From a bacterium (GTDB taxonomy: Bacteria; Patescibacteriota; Patescibacteriia; JAACEG01), in assembly GCA_027040785.1 (NCBI GenBank), contig JALULG010000079.1:1-29383 (forward strand): a DNA stretch of 29,383 nt. The letters are read 5' to 3'. Numbering within the stretch: position 1 is the first letter of the stretch; each line of letters starts with the position of its first letter. Below the pieces are notes generated by a model. The model was not told the DNA's origin, did no database searches, and worked only from the letters and a program-made list of their open reading frames with translations. The translations under genes and the position numbers were made by a program. Below are positions 1 to 6,890 of the stretch, piece after piece.

Positions 1-2
1 TT

Positions 3-407
3 ATCAAAGCAAATGATTGGCTAAAAAACTTTCTACCGAATCTAAAATTTTATAATATAAAAAATTATTCGGAACACCACCCATGTCGTTCGGAACACCC
101 CCCATGTCATTCTGAACTTGTTTCAGAATCTCATAATTTAAACACCAACACCTCAAAATTTGCCCGTGTCATTCTGAACTTGTTTCAGAATCTCCTCTCA
201 ATCATCCAAAAACCCCTTTCCGGCATTTCAACAATACTTGAAAAAACCGCCAAAAAAATTCAACTTAAAAAAATGCCCGAACATTTTAAAAAACAAGCCA
301 ATAAAGGAACGGAAATAATCATTAATGATAAAATATTAAAATTTCACGACAATGATCGTCGCCTGTATTATAAAAAAAAAAAAAAAAAAATAATCAAAAA
401 TCTATGA
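3..407 (+). CDS. C-terminal part of an unidentified protein (possibly nucleotidyltransferase), 5' truncated by window
   Basis: The frame is open from the left edge to a TGA at 405-407 (134 codons), so the true start lies outside the window and the first internal ATG at 180 is not a convincing start. The opening residues (NDWLKNFLPN) and the tail (ILKFHDNDRR) recall the C-terminal region of nucleotidyltransferase-like proteins of Patescibacteria. That is recollection of a family look and is weak. Residues encoded at about 66-195 come from two or more palindromic TGTCATTCTGAAC-type repeats read in frame, giving stretches such as CHSELVSES. The end is a 19-base poly-A run (372-390) encoding six lysines. 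The stop overlaps the ATG of the next gene (ATGA), so the two are probably translationally coupled. Confidence 0.6.
   Translation: MKANDWLKNFLPNLKFYNIKNYSEHHPCRSEHPPCHSELVSESHNLNTNTSKFARVILNLFQNLLSIIQKPLSGISTILEKTAKKIQLKKMPEHFKKQANKGTEIIINDKILKFHDNDRRLYYKKKKKKIIKNL
66..195 (+). repeat. Palindromic TGTCATTCTGAAC repeats inside a reading frame
   Basis: Two near-identical copies of a roughly 28-base element (about 106-133 and 168-194) start TGTCATTCTGAACTTGTTTC and end CAGAATCTC; the TTCTGAA and TTCAGAA halves form a hairpin. They are preceded by two degenerate TTCGGAACACC/CCCATGTC units. The family is the same as the arrays near 2031-2540 and 22122-22335, but here it is carried without a stop codon inside the truncated gene. 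Confidence 0.85.
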
Positions 408-1753
408 AAATAAAAAAATTAATTTTTCAAATCAAAAAAAATCCGATTCAATTTTTAATTTATCTTTTTGTATTTTTTCTGCCCTTGCAAACAACCTATA
501 TTGTCAGAGAGGTTTTTCTGCATAAATCAAAATGGGAGTATTTAACGATTTCCTTTTATATCAGCGACATAATTCTGCTTTTGATTTTTGCGATTTTCCT
601 TGTTTCAAACATCAAATACTTTAAAAAAATAAAAAAATTCAAACTCTCAAAAATCACTTTAACTCTTTTGTTTTTAAGTCTTTTTTCCTTTGCGTCAATT
701 ATTTGGGCGCCGGACAAAGAGCTGGCTCTTTTTTCAGCGGTCAAGCTGTCTTTTGCCATTGCTTTCTTTTTTGTAATTCTCAACACTAAAATTAATTGGC
801 GCAAATTAATGTTTGTTTTTATTTTTACCGCTATGCTTCAAGGCGCCTTCGGTCTTTGGCAATTTTTCAATCAATATTCACCGGCCAATAAATATCTGGG
901 AATCAGCGAACATAAAACAACTACGATTGGAACTTCTGTTGTTCATACAGTTGGCGAGAAAGCCGAAGATTATCGTCGCTGGCTCAGATCTTACGGCGGT
1001 TTCAGTCATCCGAATATTTTGGGCGGATTTTTGGCGATTATGTTGATTTTTATCGTAAACATATATTCGGAAATTAACGAAAAAGAAGAACCCACTTTTA
1101 AAGATTTGTATATCAGATTGTTTTTACTTTTTTCTTTAATTGCCATTTTTGCCGGAATGATAACCAGTTTTTCACGTAATGCTTGGTTGGTGGCGGGCTT
1201 GTCTTTTTTGGCTTTTTTTATAATTCACTTTAAAGACCGCAAAGAAAGCTTGTTAAAAACATCTTTTATTTTTTCAGTAATTTTAATCTTTTTTATTATT
1301 AATTTTTCAAATTTATTTTTATCTCGTTTTACTTTAAACAATCACTTGGAAATTCAATCTATAGAAGAACGAGTAAAGTACACTCAACAAGCCAAAGATT
1401 TGATCAAAGATCATCCTTGGTTTGGCGTGGGCATTGGAAACTATACTTTGGCAGACTACAATAAATTGCAAAAAAAATTACCGGCCTGGTATTATCAACC
1501 CGTTCATAATGTTTTTTTGTTAATCATTGCCGAGCTGGGTATAATCGGACTGCTTTTATTTCTTCTCTTTTTAGTCCTTTTGTTAAAAAATTTCCACAAG
1601 CAAAAAAACAATGTTTTTCTCTTGGCGGTTTTTTCCTTTTTGATTATGATGTTTTTTGACCATTGGATATGGAGTTCGCATTTCGGCTTGTTTTTCTTCT
1701 TTCTTATTTCGGCTTTTTACTATAAAAAAAGTTTTCAAAAAAAATCATCATAG
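404..1753 (+). CDS. O-antigen ligase / Wzy-like polymerase family membrane protein
   Basis: A 449-aa polytopic inner-membrane protein, about ten to twelve hydrophobic segments, with the typical Wzy_C (O-antigen ligase/polymerase) arrangement. A conserved SHPNILGGFLA segment and a SFSRNAW segment precede a large extracytoplasmic loop containing HPWFGVGIGNY, followed by HNVFLLIIAELGIIGL. This family transfers or polymerises glycans on lipid carriers at the periplasmic face, so a role in surface polysaccharide or glycan assembly is likely; the exact substrate cannot be read from the sequence. The ATG overlaps the preceding stop (ATGA), indicating coupling. It uses a TAG stop and is followed by an intrinsic terminator at 1779. 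Confidence 0.88.
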   Translation: MKIKKLIFQIKKNPIQFLIYLFVFFLPLQTTYIVREVFLHKSKWEYLTISFYISDIILLLIFAIFLVSNIKYFKKIKKFKLSKITLTLLFLSLFSFASIIWAPDKELALFSAVKLSFAIAFFFVILNTKINWRKLMFVFIFTAMLQGAFGLWQFFNQYSPANKYLGISEHKTTTIGTSVVHTVGEKAEDYRRWLRSYGGFSHPNILGGFLAIMLIFIVNIYSEINEKEEPTFKDLYIRLFLLFSLIAIFAGMITSFSRNAWLVAGLSFLAFFIIHFKDRKESLLKTSFIFSVILIFFIINFSNLFLSRFTLNNHLEIQSIEERVKYTQQAKDLIKDHPWFGVGIGNYTLADYNKLQKKLPAWYYQPVHNVFLLIIAELGIIGLLLFLLFLVLLLKNFHKQKNNVFLLAVFSFLIMMFFDHWIWSSHFGLFFFFLISAFYYKKSFQKKSS

Positions 1754-1778
1754 GATTGTCCAAAACTTCTCCCAAAAC

Positions 1779-1806
1779 AAAAACCGCTTTATAGCGGTTT
1801 TTACTT
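1779..1806 (+). terminator. Rho-independent terminator after the O-antigen ligase gene
   Basis: Arms AAAAACCGCT and AGCGGTTTTT flank a TTAT loop, and the 3' arm itself supplies a U-run. It lies 25 bases after the TAG stop. Confidence 0.85.
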
Positions 1807-1836
1807 GGAAATTATTCTCAAATCAAAATCTTAAAA

Positions 1837-2025
1837 TTAAAGAGGCAAATCTTCTTTGTTAATAGGAGCCAGTCCGGTTTTTTCTCTGACAAAATCAACA
1901 AGTTCTTGATTGTCCGCCCATTTGCAAAATTCGCTCGCCACTTTTTTAAATTCCTCTTGTTTTTCTTCCGGAATTTCAATGTTCTTTAATTTTTCAACGA
2001 TTTCTTTTTCCCTATTTCTTAACAT
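1837..2025 (-). CDS. Small charged hypothetical protein (62 aa)
   Basis: A 62-aa soluble, strongly charged and probably helical protein, Glu/Lys-rich at the N-terminus (LRNREKEIVEKL) with a single Cys-Lys-Trp in the middle and ending KEDLPL. I do not recognise a family. The start has no Shine-Dalgarno: only five bases separate the ATG from sequence belonging to the palindromic repeat array (from 2031), so the repeat forms the 5' flank of the gene. It is convergent with the O-antigen ligase gene. The composition looks coding rather than random, but it could be a chance frame. Confidence 0.5.
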   Translation of the reverse strand: MLRNREKEIVEKLKNIEIPEEKQEEFKKVASEFCKWADNQELVDFVREKTGLAPINKEDLPL

Positions 2026-2030
2026 ATTTC

Positions 2031-2540
2031 TTGAATTTATTTCAGGGTCTCATGTTTTCACTGTCGCCCTGAATATTTCAGGGTCTCATGTCAAATCCAC
2101 TGTCATCCTGAACATTTCAGAATCTCGGGTAAATATATGTCATCCTGAACTTGTTTCAGGATCTCGTGTTTTTTAAGGTTTCACTCTTTCCTCCGAGATG
2201 CTGAAATAATACCGAATAAATTCAGCACAAGATTCAGCATGACAGGGTAGTTTCACTGTCATTCTGAACATTTCAGAATCTCGTGTCAATTCTACTGTCA
2301 TTCTAAACATTTCAGAATCTCGTGTTTTTTAAGGTTTTACTCTTTCCTCCGAGATGCTGAAATAAATTCAGCATGACATGGGAAGGGCGAGATGCTGAAA
2401 TAATACCGAATAAATTCAGCACAAGATTCAGCATGACATGGGAAGAGAAAGATGCTGAAATAAATTCAGCATGACATGGGGGGGGCGAGATGCTGAAATA
2501 ATACCAAATAAATCAGCACAAGATTCAGCATGACATAGAG
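2031..2540. repeat. Array of about eleven palindromic repeat units in both orientations
   Basis: Two unit types alternate. Plus-oriented units run TGTCATYCTGAAC...TTTCAGRATCTCGTG; minus-oriented units run GAGATGCTGAAATAAATTC...AGCATGACATGGG, some with an extra AATACCGAATAAATTCAGCACAAG insert. Each is a hairpin-forming palindrome. A linker AAGGTTTYACTCTTTCCTCC followed by a minus unit occurs twice here (about 2175 and 2332) and once in diverged form near 22240, so a composite element larger than one unit has been duplicated. No gene is visible in this stretch. Confidence 0.9.
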
Positions 2541-2550
2541 GATGGTAATC

Positions 2551-2572
2551 ACTGTCATAAATTTATGACAGT
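2551..2572. promoter_or_regulatory. Perfect 22-bp palindrome, operator-like
   Basis: ACTGTCATAAATTTATGACAGT-type sequence with no loop, hence more like a dimeric protein-binding dyad than a terminator. It lies about 80 bases upstream of the strong promoter at 2655. Its TGTCAT end also resembles the repeat-array border, so it may simply be a diverged repeat end. Confidence 0.4.
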
Positions 2573-2654
2573 ATTTTTAATACCTTATAACAAAGATATT
2601 TAGCTTATTTTAGCCAAATATTTTATATATACCTCAAATATCTGTCACAAACCC

Positions 2655-2683
2655 TTGACAAGTTTTTAATAATATGCTATAGT
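2655..2683 (+). promoter_or_regulatory. Strong sigma-70-type promoter of RNA A
   Basis: TTGACA at 2655-2660, a 17-base spacer and TATAGT at 2678-2683. Predicted transcription start is near 2690. No good open reading frame follows for about 1 kb, so the transcript begins with untranslated RNA. Confidence 0.75.
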
Positions 2684-2890
2684 GTAATGTCAAAATCAAA
2701 AAAGCACATTAATAAAAAAAATAAAGAAAACTTCCAAGCACTTGTTTCTTGAGGATTAGAGTAACAAGAAATTGCGGAAACGCGATACTTGTTCAACCCG
2801 AAAGAAAATCAAGCAAGTGGTAAGCAGTGAAGTTCACTTCCTTTCAAATGCTTGTCGAAAGGAGGTGAAACCTCTTCTTATCACAAGAAG

Positions 2891-2959
2891 ATGAGACGTA
2901 CCCTACATAATAAAAAGAGGTTCGCAAATATGAAAAAGGGATTTGCGATAAACTCATAA
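2891..2959 (+). CDS. Possible 22-aa leader peptide within RNA A
   Basis: ATG at 2891 to TAA at 2957-2959 encodes a short Arg/Lys-rich peptide (MRRTLHNKKRF...). A perfect GGAGG at 2861-2865 lies 25 bases upstream, but it is paired in a GAGGT-GAA-ACCTC hairpin, and the adjacent CTTCTT/AAGAAG helix would shorten the distance to the start. This could be a regulated leader peptide or a chance frame inside a structured RNA. Confidence 0.2.
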   Translation: MRRTLHNKKRFANMKKGFAINS

Positions 2960-3417
2960 AATCTTTTTTATTCCTAACCATGGATAAAAAGGATTAAAAT
3001 CCCCAAAATTTAAACAGGACCCGAAAGTAATATCTAATTTGTCCTTGTTTAAATTATAGCATATTTGCAACCCCCTTTCTATTAAGAAGGGGTACTAAAG
3101 TTCTTTTATTCAATAAATCGGGATTGCAACTGGCTTGGCATCACTCCCAAGCTAAGGCATCGGACTTAACCACCCGATGAGCGGAAGTGTAGCTCCTGTT
3201 CCGGAAAAACCGGGGCAAAGCTCGCCAACCTTCCCCAGTCCCTTATAATATTGAGTGATTGTGAGGAAAAATTTGCCTTAAAATAAATTTTTCCTCATTT
3301 CAGTCAATGTTATTGACAATTTCATATTCTAAACACTACACCCAGGAAAGTTTCTTGCAAGGCTTTTCTAAAAGTATTTTTTAGTAGTGTTTAGAATACT
3401 TTTAGCAAAAGTCCTGC

Positions 3418-3450
3418 AAAAAGCTTTCCTAAAAAGGAAAGCTTTTTGTT
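3418..3450 (+). terminator. Intrinsic terminator closing RNA A
   Basis: Perfect 13-bp stem (3418-3430 with 3435-3447), AAAA loop, 3' arm ending in TTTTT. Alternative pairings exist just upstream: 3368-3378 with 3395-3405, and an AGGAAAG near 3343 complementary to the first arm. Confidence 0.85.
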
Positions 3451-3452
3451 CG

Positions 3453-3481
3453 TTGACAACTGAATAAATCAAAAATATTTT
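3453..3481 (+). promoter_or_regulatory. Candidate promoter of the Ubl operon
   Basis: TTGACA at 3453-3458, 17-base spacer and TATTTT at 3476-3481 (4 of 6 match to TATAAT), directly behind the RNA A terminator. If used, it would make the Ubl operon independent of RNA A readthrough. Confidence 0.45.
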
Positions 3482-3484
3482 TAA

Positions 3485-3756
3485 TGAAATAGCGCTACTT
3501 GTTATTGGTGGCGTTCGCTCGGATAAAATCGGAGCATTTGAGTTGATGATATTTTTTGATAATGAATTGGTATTTAATATTAATTCTAAAAATACAAATT
3601 AATCTGAAATAATACGCAATTTCGCGTTTTTAGATATTTTCTCCTTTCTAATTGGATTGCCTTGCCCGAGGCGGTTATTCGCCGTTTCAGGGAGGCAATT
3701 CAAAAAAATTTTTTCCCAACCCGGCAGATGATCCGGGAAAGGGGAAAGGAGGAAAC
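3485..3756 (+). promoter_or_regulatory. Structured 5' leader of the E2-like gene
   Basis: No gene is seen here. The stretch holds a small ACGC/GCGT hairpin followed by Ts (about 3612-3630), an ATTGCCT/AGGCAAT stem (3656-3662 with 3693-3699) enclosing GGCG/CGCC, and a CCCGG/CCGGG stem (3720-3724 with 3733-3737). Just after that comes a strong AAAGGAGG ribosome binding site at 3745-3752, four bases before the ATG. Confidence 0.5.
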
Positions 3757-5343
3757 ATGAAAAACTATTTCTTAGTCCTCAACGAGGATCAAAAAAATAA
3801 AATCCAGGAAACGGAAGTAGAATTTTGCGACCTGAACATTGACGGCCATGCCGGTGTGGTCGTTGATGAAGAAAATATCAACCCGGCATTACAGGCCATT
3901 GGCATGGTCGTGGTAGCTGAGACGGGAACCACCTTGGAGGGGATTGTCAAAGTTGAACTGCGATCAATTGAAACAGAGATTTTATCTCAATCTGCTGAAT
4001 CACGAGGTAAGGTTGAGGTGGAAAGCTGGAATGGCTATCAAAAAGATGAGTTTAAAAAACTTGTTTCAGACATACTTGTCCCAGTTGTGCAGACAGATAT
4101 TATTTTGTCTGTGCCACATGGAAGCCAAGTAAATCCTGTTTCTGGTGATAAATTTTATATCAGGATTTGGTCTGGGGCTGGAAAAAAAAATGACTTTAAG
4201 GCTCCTCAAAAAATTTGGGGTTATGATGTTGCTTGTCGTGATGCCGGATTCAAACCTACTGGTAAAGGTGTTGCTATCGTGGATATCGAAACCGGATGGG
4301 CGGTTGCCGAGTTGGTAAAGAATAATCTATATATTCACCATGATGCCTGCCACAGTGGCAAAAAATCAGAGGTAGAGATTTTCCGTCTACTTCTTAAGGA
4401 GGTAGTTGTTGAATTAACGCTTTCTCCAGAAGAAAAAGCGGAGCGACAACGGAAGTTGGCGGAGGAGCGCCGGCGGCGTTCGCGGGAGCAGTATATTCAG
4501 GAGTGTTCAAAGCGTCTAAAAAAGACGCTAGAGGGAACGCGGAAAAAAATTGCTGACGGCGAACGCGAGGTTGAGGAGCTCCAGAGGCAACTTGTCCGTC
4601 GAATTCGCGAGCTGGCGGGCGCGCGGCGAAAATTAGAGCAGCTTACATCTTGTCAGAGCGGAGAATTAGAACGGTATGGAAAGGAGTTCGACAAGCTTCT
4701 GGAGGTACCGAAAGTTCGCGACGTGCAGGTTGCATCCGGGGTAATCAAGGTGTTCACGGACACCTTGTATTGTACTGATCCTCGCTCTGGTAGGCTCCAC
4801 GAGATCGGCGCATTTCTTATTGAGATTTATACCGACAATGGCGACATTCGTTGGTATAATCTCACCCGTCAAGTTGATGGGTATGATTGGGGAAAGAGCC
4901 AGGCTCCGCACATCAATGGCAAGGGTAAAGCTTGTTTGGGGACAATGACAGAAATTGTCCCTGAGCTCGTGGCGAATTACGAGTTTGCAGCTTTGACTAT
5001 GGTGGCCATCCAGTTCGTAGAATCGGTTAACACTGATGATGCAGCTGGAAAGTATATTGATAGATGGCCGCTGGCCCCTATTGAACTACAGCCGTCAGAA
5101 ATTCAGGAGGAGCTGAGGCGAGTTGAGAAACTTCGCGGACAAAATCCGTTTCACAACGTAGAGTCTGATCTCAAGTTCGTGCAGATTGCTCGAAAGATGG
5201 AACCCGGATCTCGTATCCGCAATTGTGGTGATTGCTGGTGCTTCACAGGGAGTAATGGCGTAAAGACGTCGCAGCTGGCTAAGCTCCTAGAGGTTAGCGA
5301 GGGGCAGGTTCGGGAAGTTCTGAAAAATTATTTTACGATATAG
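3757..5343 (+). CDS. E2-like (UBC-fold) protein with N-terminal unknown domain and coiled coil
   Basis: 528 aa. The start at 3757 is chosen over an upstream in-frame codon because of the perfect AAAGGAGG four bases ahead. Residues 1 to about 220 are an unrecognised soluble domain; about 225-295 is an Arg/Glu-rich coiled coil; about 305-460 resembles an E2 (ubiquitin-conjugating) fold. The E2 signature is a PHINGKGKACLG segment, with His385 and candidate catalytic Cys393, matching the PH-x(n)-G-x-x-CLG look of prokaryotic E2 families described by Aravind and co-workers. The tail carries a Cys-rich RNCGDCWCF segment and a KTSQLAKLLEVSEGQV helix pair that looks HTH-like. Expected role: accept the activated Ubl from the E1 as a thioester and pass it to a target. 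The gene is G+C richer than the chromosome around it. It is followed after ten bases by the JAMM gene. Confidence 0.75.
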   Translation: MKNYFLVLNEDQKNKIQETEVEFCDLNIDGHAGVVVDEENINPALQAIGMVVVAETGTTLEGIVKVELRSIETEILSQSAESRGKVEVESWNGYQKDEFKKLVSDILVPVVQTDIILSVPHGSQVNPVSGDKFYIRIWSGAGKKNDFKAPQKIWGYDVACRDAGFKPTGKGVAIVDIETGWAVAELVKNNLYIHHDACHSGKKSEVEIFRLLLKEVVVELTLSPEEKAERQRKLAEERRRRSREQYIQECSKRLKKTLEGTRKKIADGEREVEELQRQLVRRIRELAGARRKLEQLTSCQSGELERYGKEFDKLLEVPKVRDVQVASGVIKVFTDTLYCTDPRSGRLHEIGAFLIEIYTDNGDIRWYNLTRQVDGYDWGKSQAPHINGKGKACLGTMTEIVPELVANYEFAALTMVAIQFVESVNTDDAAGKYIDRWPLAPIELQPSEIQEELRRVEKLRGQNPFHNVESDLKFVQIARKMEPGSRIRNCGDCWCFTGSNGVKTSQLAKLLEVSEGQVREVLKNYFTI

Positions 5344-5353
5344 GAGGTTAATA

Positions 5354-6082
5354 ATGTTGAAAAACAGCTGGAGAACTGCGGCAAAAAAATTTTTGCCGCA
5401 CAGTTTCCAAAACAGGGTAGAGTTGACTAATATTCCGAGGATTCTGATCACCCGCCAAGCCTATGAGGATATGTATATCCTCGTAGATGAGGTAAATAAG
5501 GAGGTTGGCTGGATCGGAACAGTAGAACGAGCAGGCAGTGATTTTTTGATAAAGGAAATTTTTCTCCTTGAACAGGAAACACATGTGGCCACCTGCGAAA
5601 TTACGGCTGACGGTTTGGCTGAGTGGGCGCAAGAAATTATGGCTTCCCGTCCTGATGGAATGGAAGTTGTAAATTCATTGCGTTTTTGGGGGCATTCCCA
5701 TGTAAATATGGGAACGAGTCCTTCTGGCCAAGACGAGAGTCAAATGACAGTGTTTGTTGAAAACGGATGTAACTATTTTATCCGCGGCATTTTGAACAAA
5801 CAGGGCCGGATGGAGTTCACGCTGTTTCTGTATGATGTTGGAATAAAGATAAGCGATGTTGAGTGGGAGCTGTATGAACCAGTTGACGAAAGCAGGCGCG
5901 AGCGATGGAAGACGGAGATTGAAGCTAAGGTGAAGGAAAAGTATGTTCCCCCGCCAACTCGCCATGTTGGTTTTGCCCCCTATTATAATAGAAATTGGGA
6001 GGATAATTACGCCGGTATTGTTGGTGGAAATTCTCGCTCCTGTTCTCGCAAGAGCCGAAAAAGGAAAGGAGGGAAGAGATGA
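5354..6082 (+). CDS. JAMM/MPN+ (JAB) metallopeptidase, deubiquitinase-like
   Basis: 242 aa with an exact JAMM zinc motif, HSHVNMGTSPSGQD: His114, His116, Ser124 and Asp127 in H-x-H-x7-S-x2-D spacing. Glu50 in a KEVGWIG strand is the likely general base. Family role: hydrolyse the isopeptide or peptide bond after the C-terminus of a ubiquitin-like protein, so here it should mature the Ubl or remove it from targets. The ribosome binding site is AGGAGG overlapping the E2 stop region; the stop overlaps the E1 start (ATGA), showing translational coupling. The C-terminus (about 195-242) is a basic, Ser/Arg/Lys-rich tail that looks disordered. Confidence 0.88.
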   Translation: MLKNSWRTAAKKFLPHSFQNRVELTNIPRILITRQAYEDMYILVDEVNKEVGWIGTVERAGSDFLIKEIFLLEQETHVATCEITADGLAEWAQEIMASRPDGMEVVNSLRFWGHSHVNMGTSPSGQDESQMTVFVENGCNYFIRGILNKQGRMEFTLFLYDVGIKISDVEWELYEPVDESRRERWKTEIEAKVKEKYVPPPTRHVGFAPYYNRNWEDNYAGIVGGNSRSCSRKSRKRKGGKR

Positions 6083-6765
6083 ACAGAGTTGATCCCCTCC
6101 GACATCTTTCAGTATTTTCTCCCAGTAAATTTGGCTCGCGCCGGGTGGACGTTGTTGGTGCAGGCGCTACTGGTTCCCGCGTAGTGCCATCTCTTGCGAA
6201 ACTTGGAATTCAGAATATCCATTGCTGGGATTTTGATGTGGTTGAGGAACATAATGTGGCTAATCAGATTTTTGGAATCGGCGACATCGGAAAGTTGAAA
6301 GTGGAGGCTCTTGCGGAAGTTGTGAAACGCGACACTGGAGCTGAAATTCAAGTTCACGCGGAAAAAGTGGATGGTTCTCAGTCTCTGGGCGAGGTTGTTT
6401 TTTTACTAACGGATACAATGGAATCCCGCAAGCAGATTTGGACCAGGGCGCTTAAGTTCAAGTTGCGCACTCAGTTGGTAGTTGAGACTCGCATGGGCGC
6501 GGATAATGGTAGAGTGTATGCGTTAAATCCCAATAAACCCGGACATATCCGGGAATGGGAAAGGACGTTGTACGATGATGCGGAAGCGGAAATTTCAGCT
6601 TGTGGTGCGAGTGTTAGCGTGGGGCCTACTGCTGAGGTTATTTCAGGTATAGCTGTATGGCAATTAATACGGTGGTTCGCCATTGAGCAAGGAGAGGAAG
6701 ATGACCTTGATAATGAAATAATATTCTCTCTTAGGCCGATGGCGACCATCACCCGGAAATTTTAA
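6079..6765 (+). CDS. ThiF/MoeB-family E1-like adenylyltransferase
   Basis: 228 aa. The nucleotide-binding loop VGAGATGSR spans residues 26-34. A WDFD acidic strand end (Asp51, Asp53), the EHNVANQ motif (58-63) and an LTDTMESRK segment follow, all in E1/ThiF order. Cys175 in ISACGASVSVGPTAEV is the candidate thioester cysteine. No CxxC zinc pairs typical of MoeB/ThiF are seen, and the protein is a little short for the family. Expected reaction: ATP-dependent adenylation of the Ubl C-terminus followed by transfer to Cys175 or onward to the E2-like Cys393. It starts inside the JAMM stop codon with AAAGGAGG upstream. Confidence 0.87.
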   Translation: MNRVDPLRHLSVFSPSKFGSRRVDVVGAGATGSRVVPSLAKLGIQNIHCWDFDVVEEHNVANQIFGIGDIGKLKVEALAEVVKRDTGAEIQVHAEKVDGSQSLGEVVFLLTDTMESRKQIWTRALKFKLRTQLVVETRMGADNGRVYALNPNKPGHIREWERTLYDDAEAEISACGASVSVGPTAEVISGIAVWQLIRWFAIEQGEEDDLDNEIIFSLRPMATITRKF

Positions 6766-6813
6766 TTAACATTTAACCGTCCAACCCTATGACGTTAAAC
6801 TGGGGCTGTAATA

Positions 6814-6833
6814 CTCCGGGGCAGCTCCGGGGC
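6814..6833 (+). repeat. Short direct repeat in the leader of the Ubl gene
   Basis: CTCCGGGGC occurs twice, at 6814-6822 and 6825-6833, inside the 125-base gap between the E1 and Ubl genes. The copies can pair alternatively with the nearby GGGGCTG/CAGCTCC, so the gap is probably a folded leader or a processing or attenuation site. Confidence 0.5.
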
Positions 6834-6890
6834 GCTTCGCACAGGCGGTCATTGTGTAAAAAATTCCAAGAACATGAAAGGAGAATGACT

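Larger units (their letters stand above)
2690..3450 (+). ncRNA. RNA A: large structured non-coding transcript or long operon leader
   Basis: About 760 bases without a convincing gene but full of exact stems. They include TTTCTTG/CAAGAAA near 2750, a GAAA tetraloop helix near 2776, an eight-base helix 2922-2929/2941-2948, a 10+4 base-pair stem 3007-3020/3041-3055, a GCTTGG/CCAAGC helix within an ATCGGG/CCCGAT pair near 3117-3180, a 13-bp stem 3262-3274/3285-3297, and a 13-bp stem 3326-3338/3385-3397. It starts at a consensus promoter and ends in a strong intrinsic terminator. I checked by eye for tmRNA, RNase P and SRP signature sequences and saw none. It may be a stand-alone ornate RNA or a leader that controls the downstream Ubl operon. 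Confidence 0.55.

Noticed and set aside
3652..3756. Upstream in-frame extension of the E2-like protein (35 residues)
   Set aside because: It runs through two hairpins of the leader, and a perfect AAAGGAGG sits just before ATG 3757.
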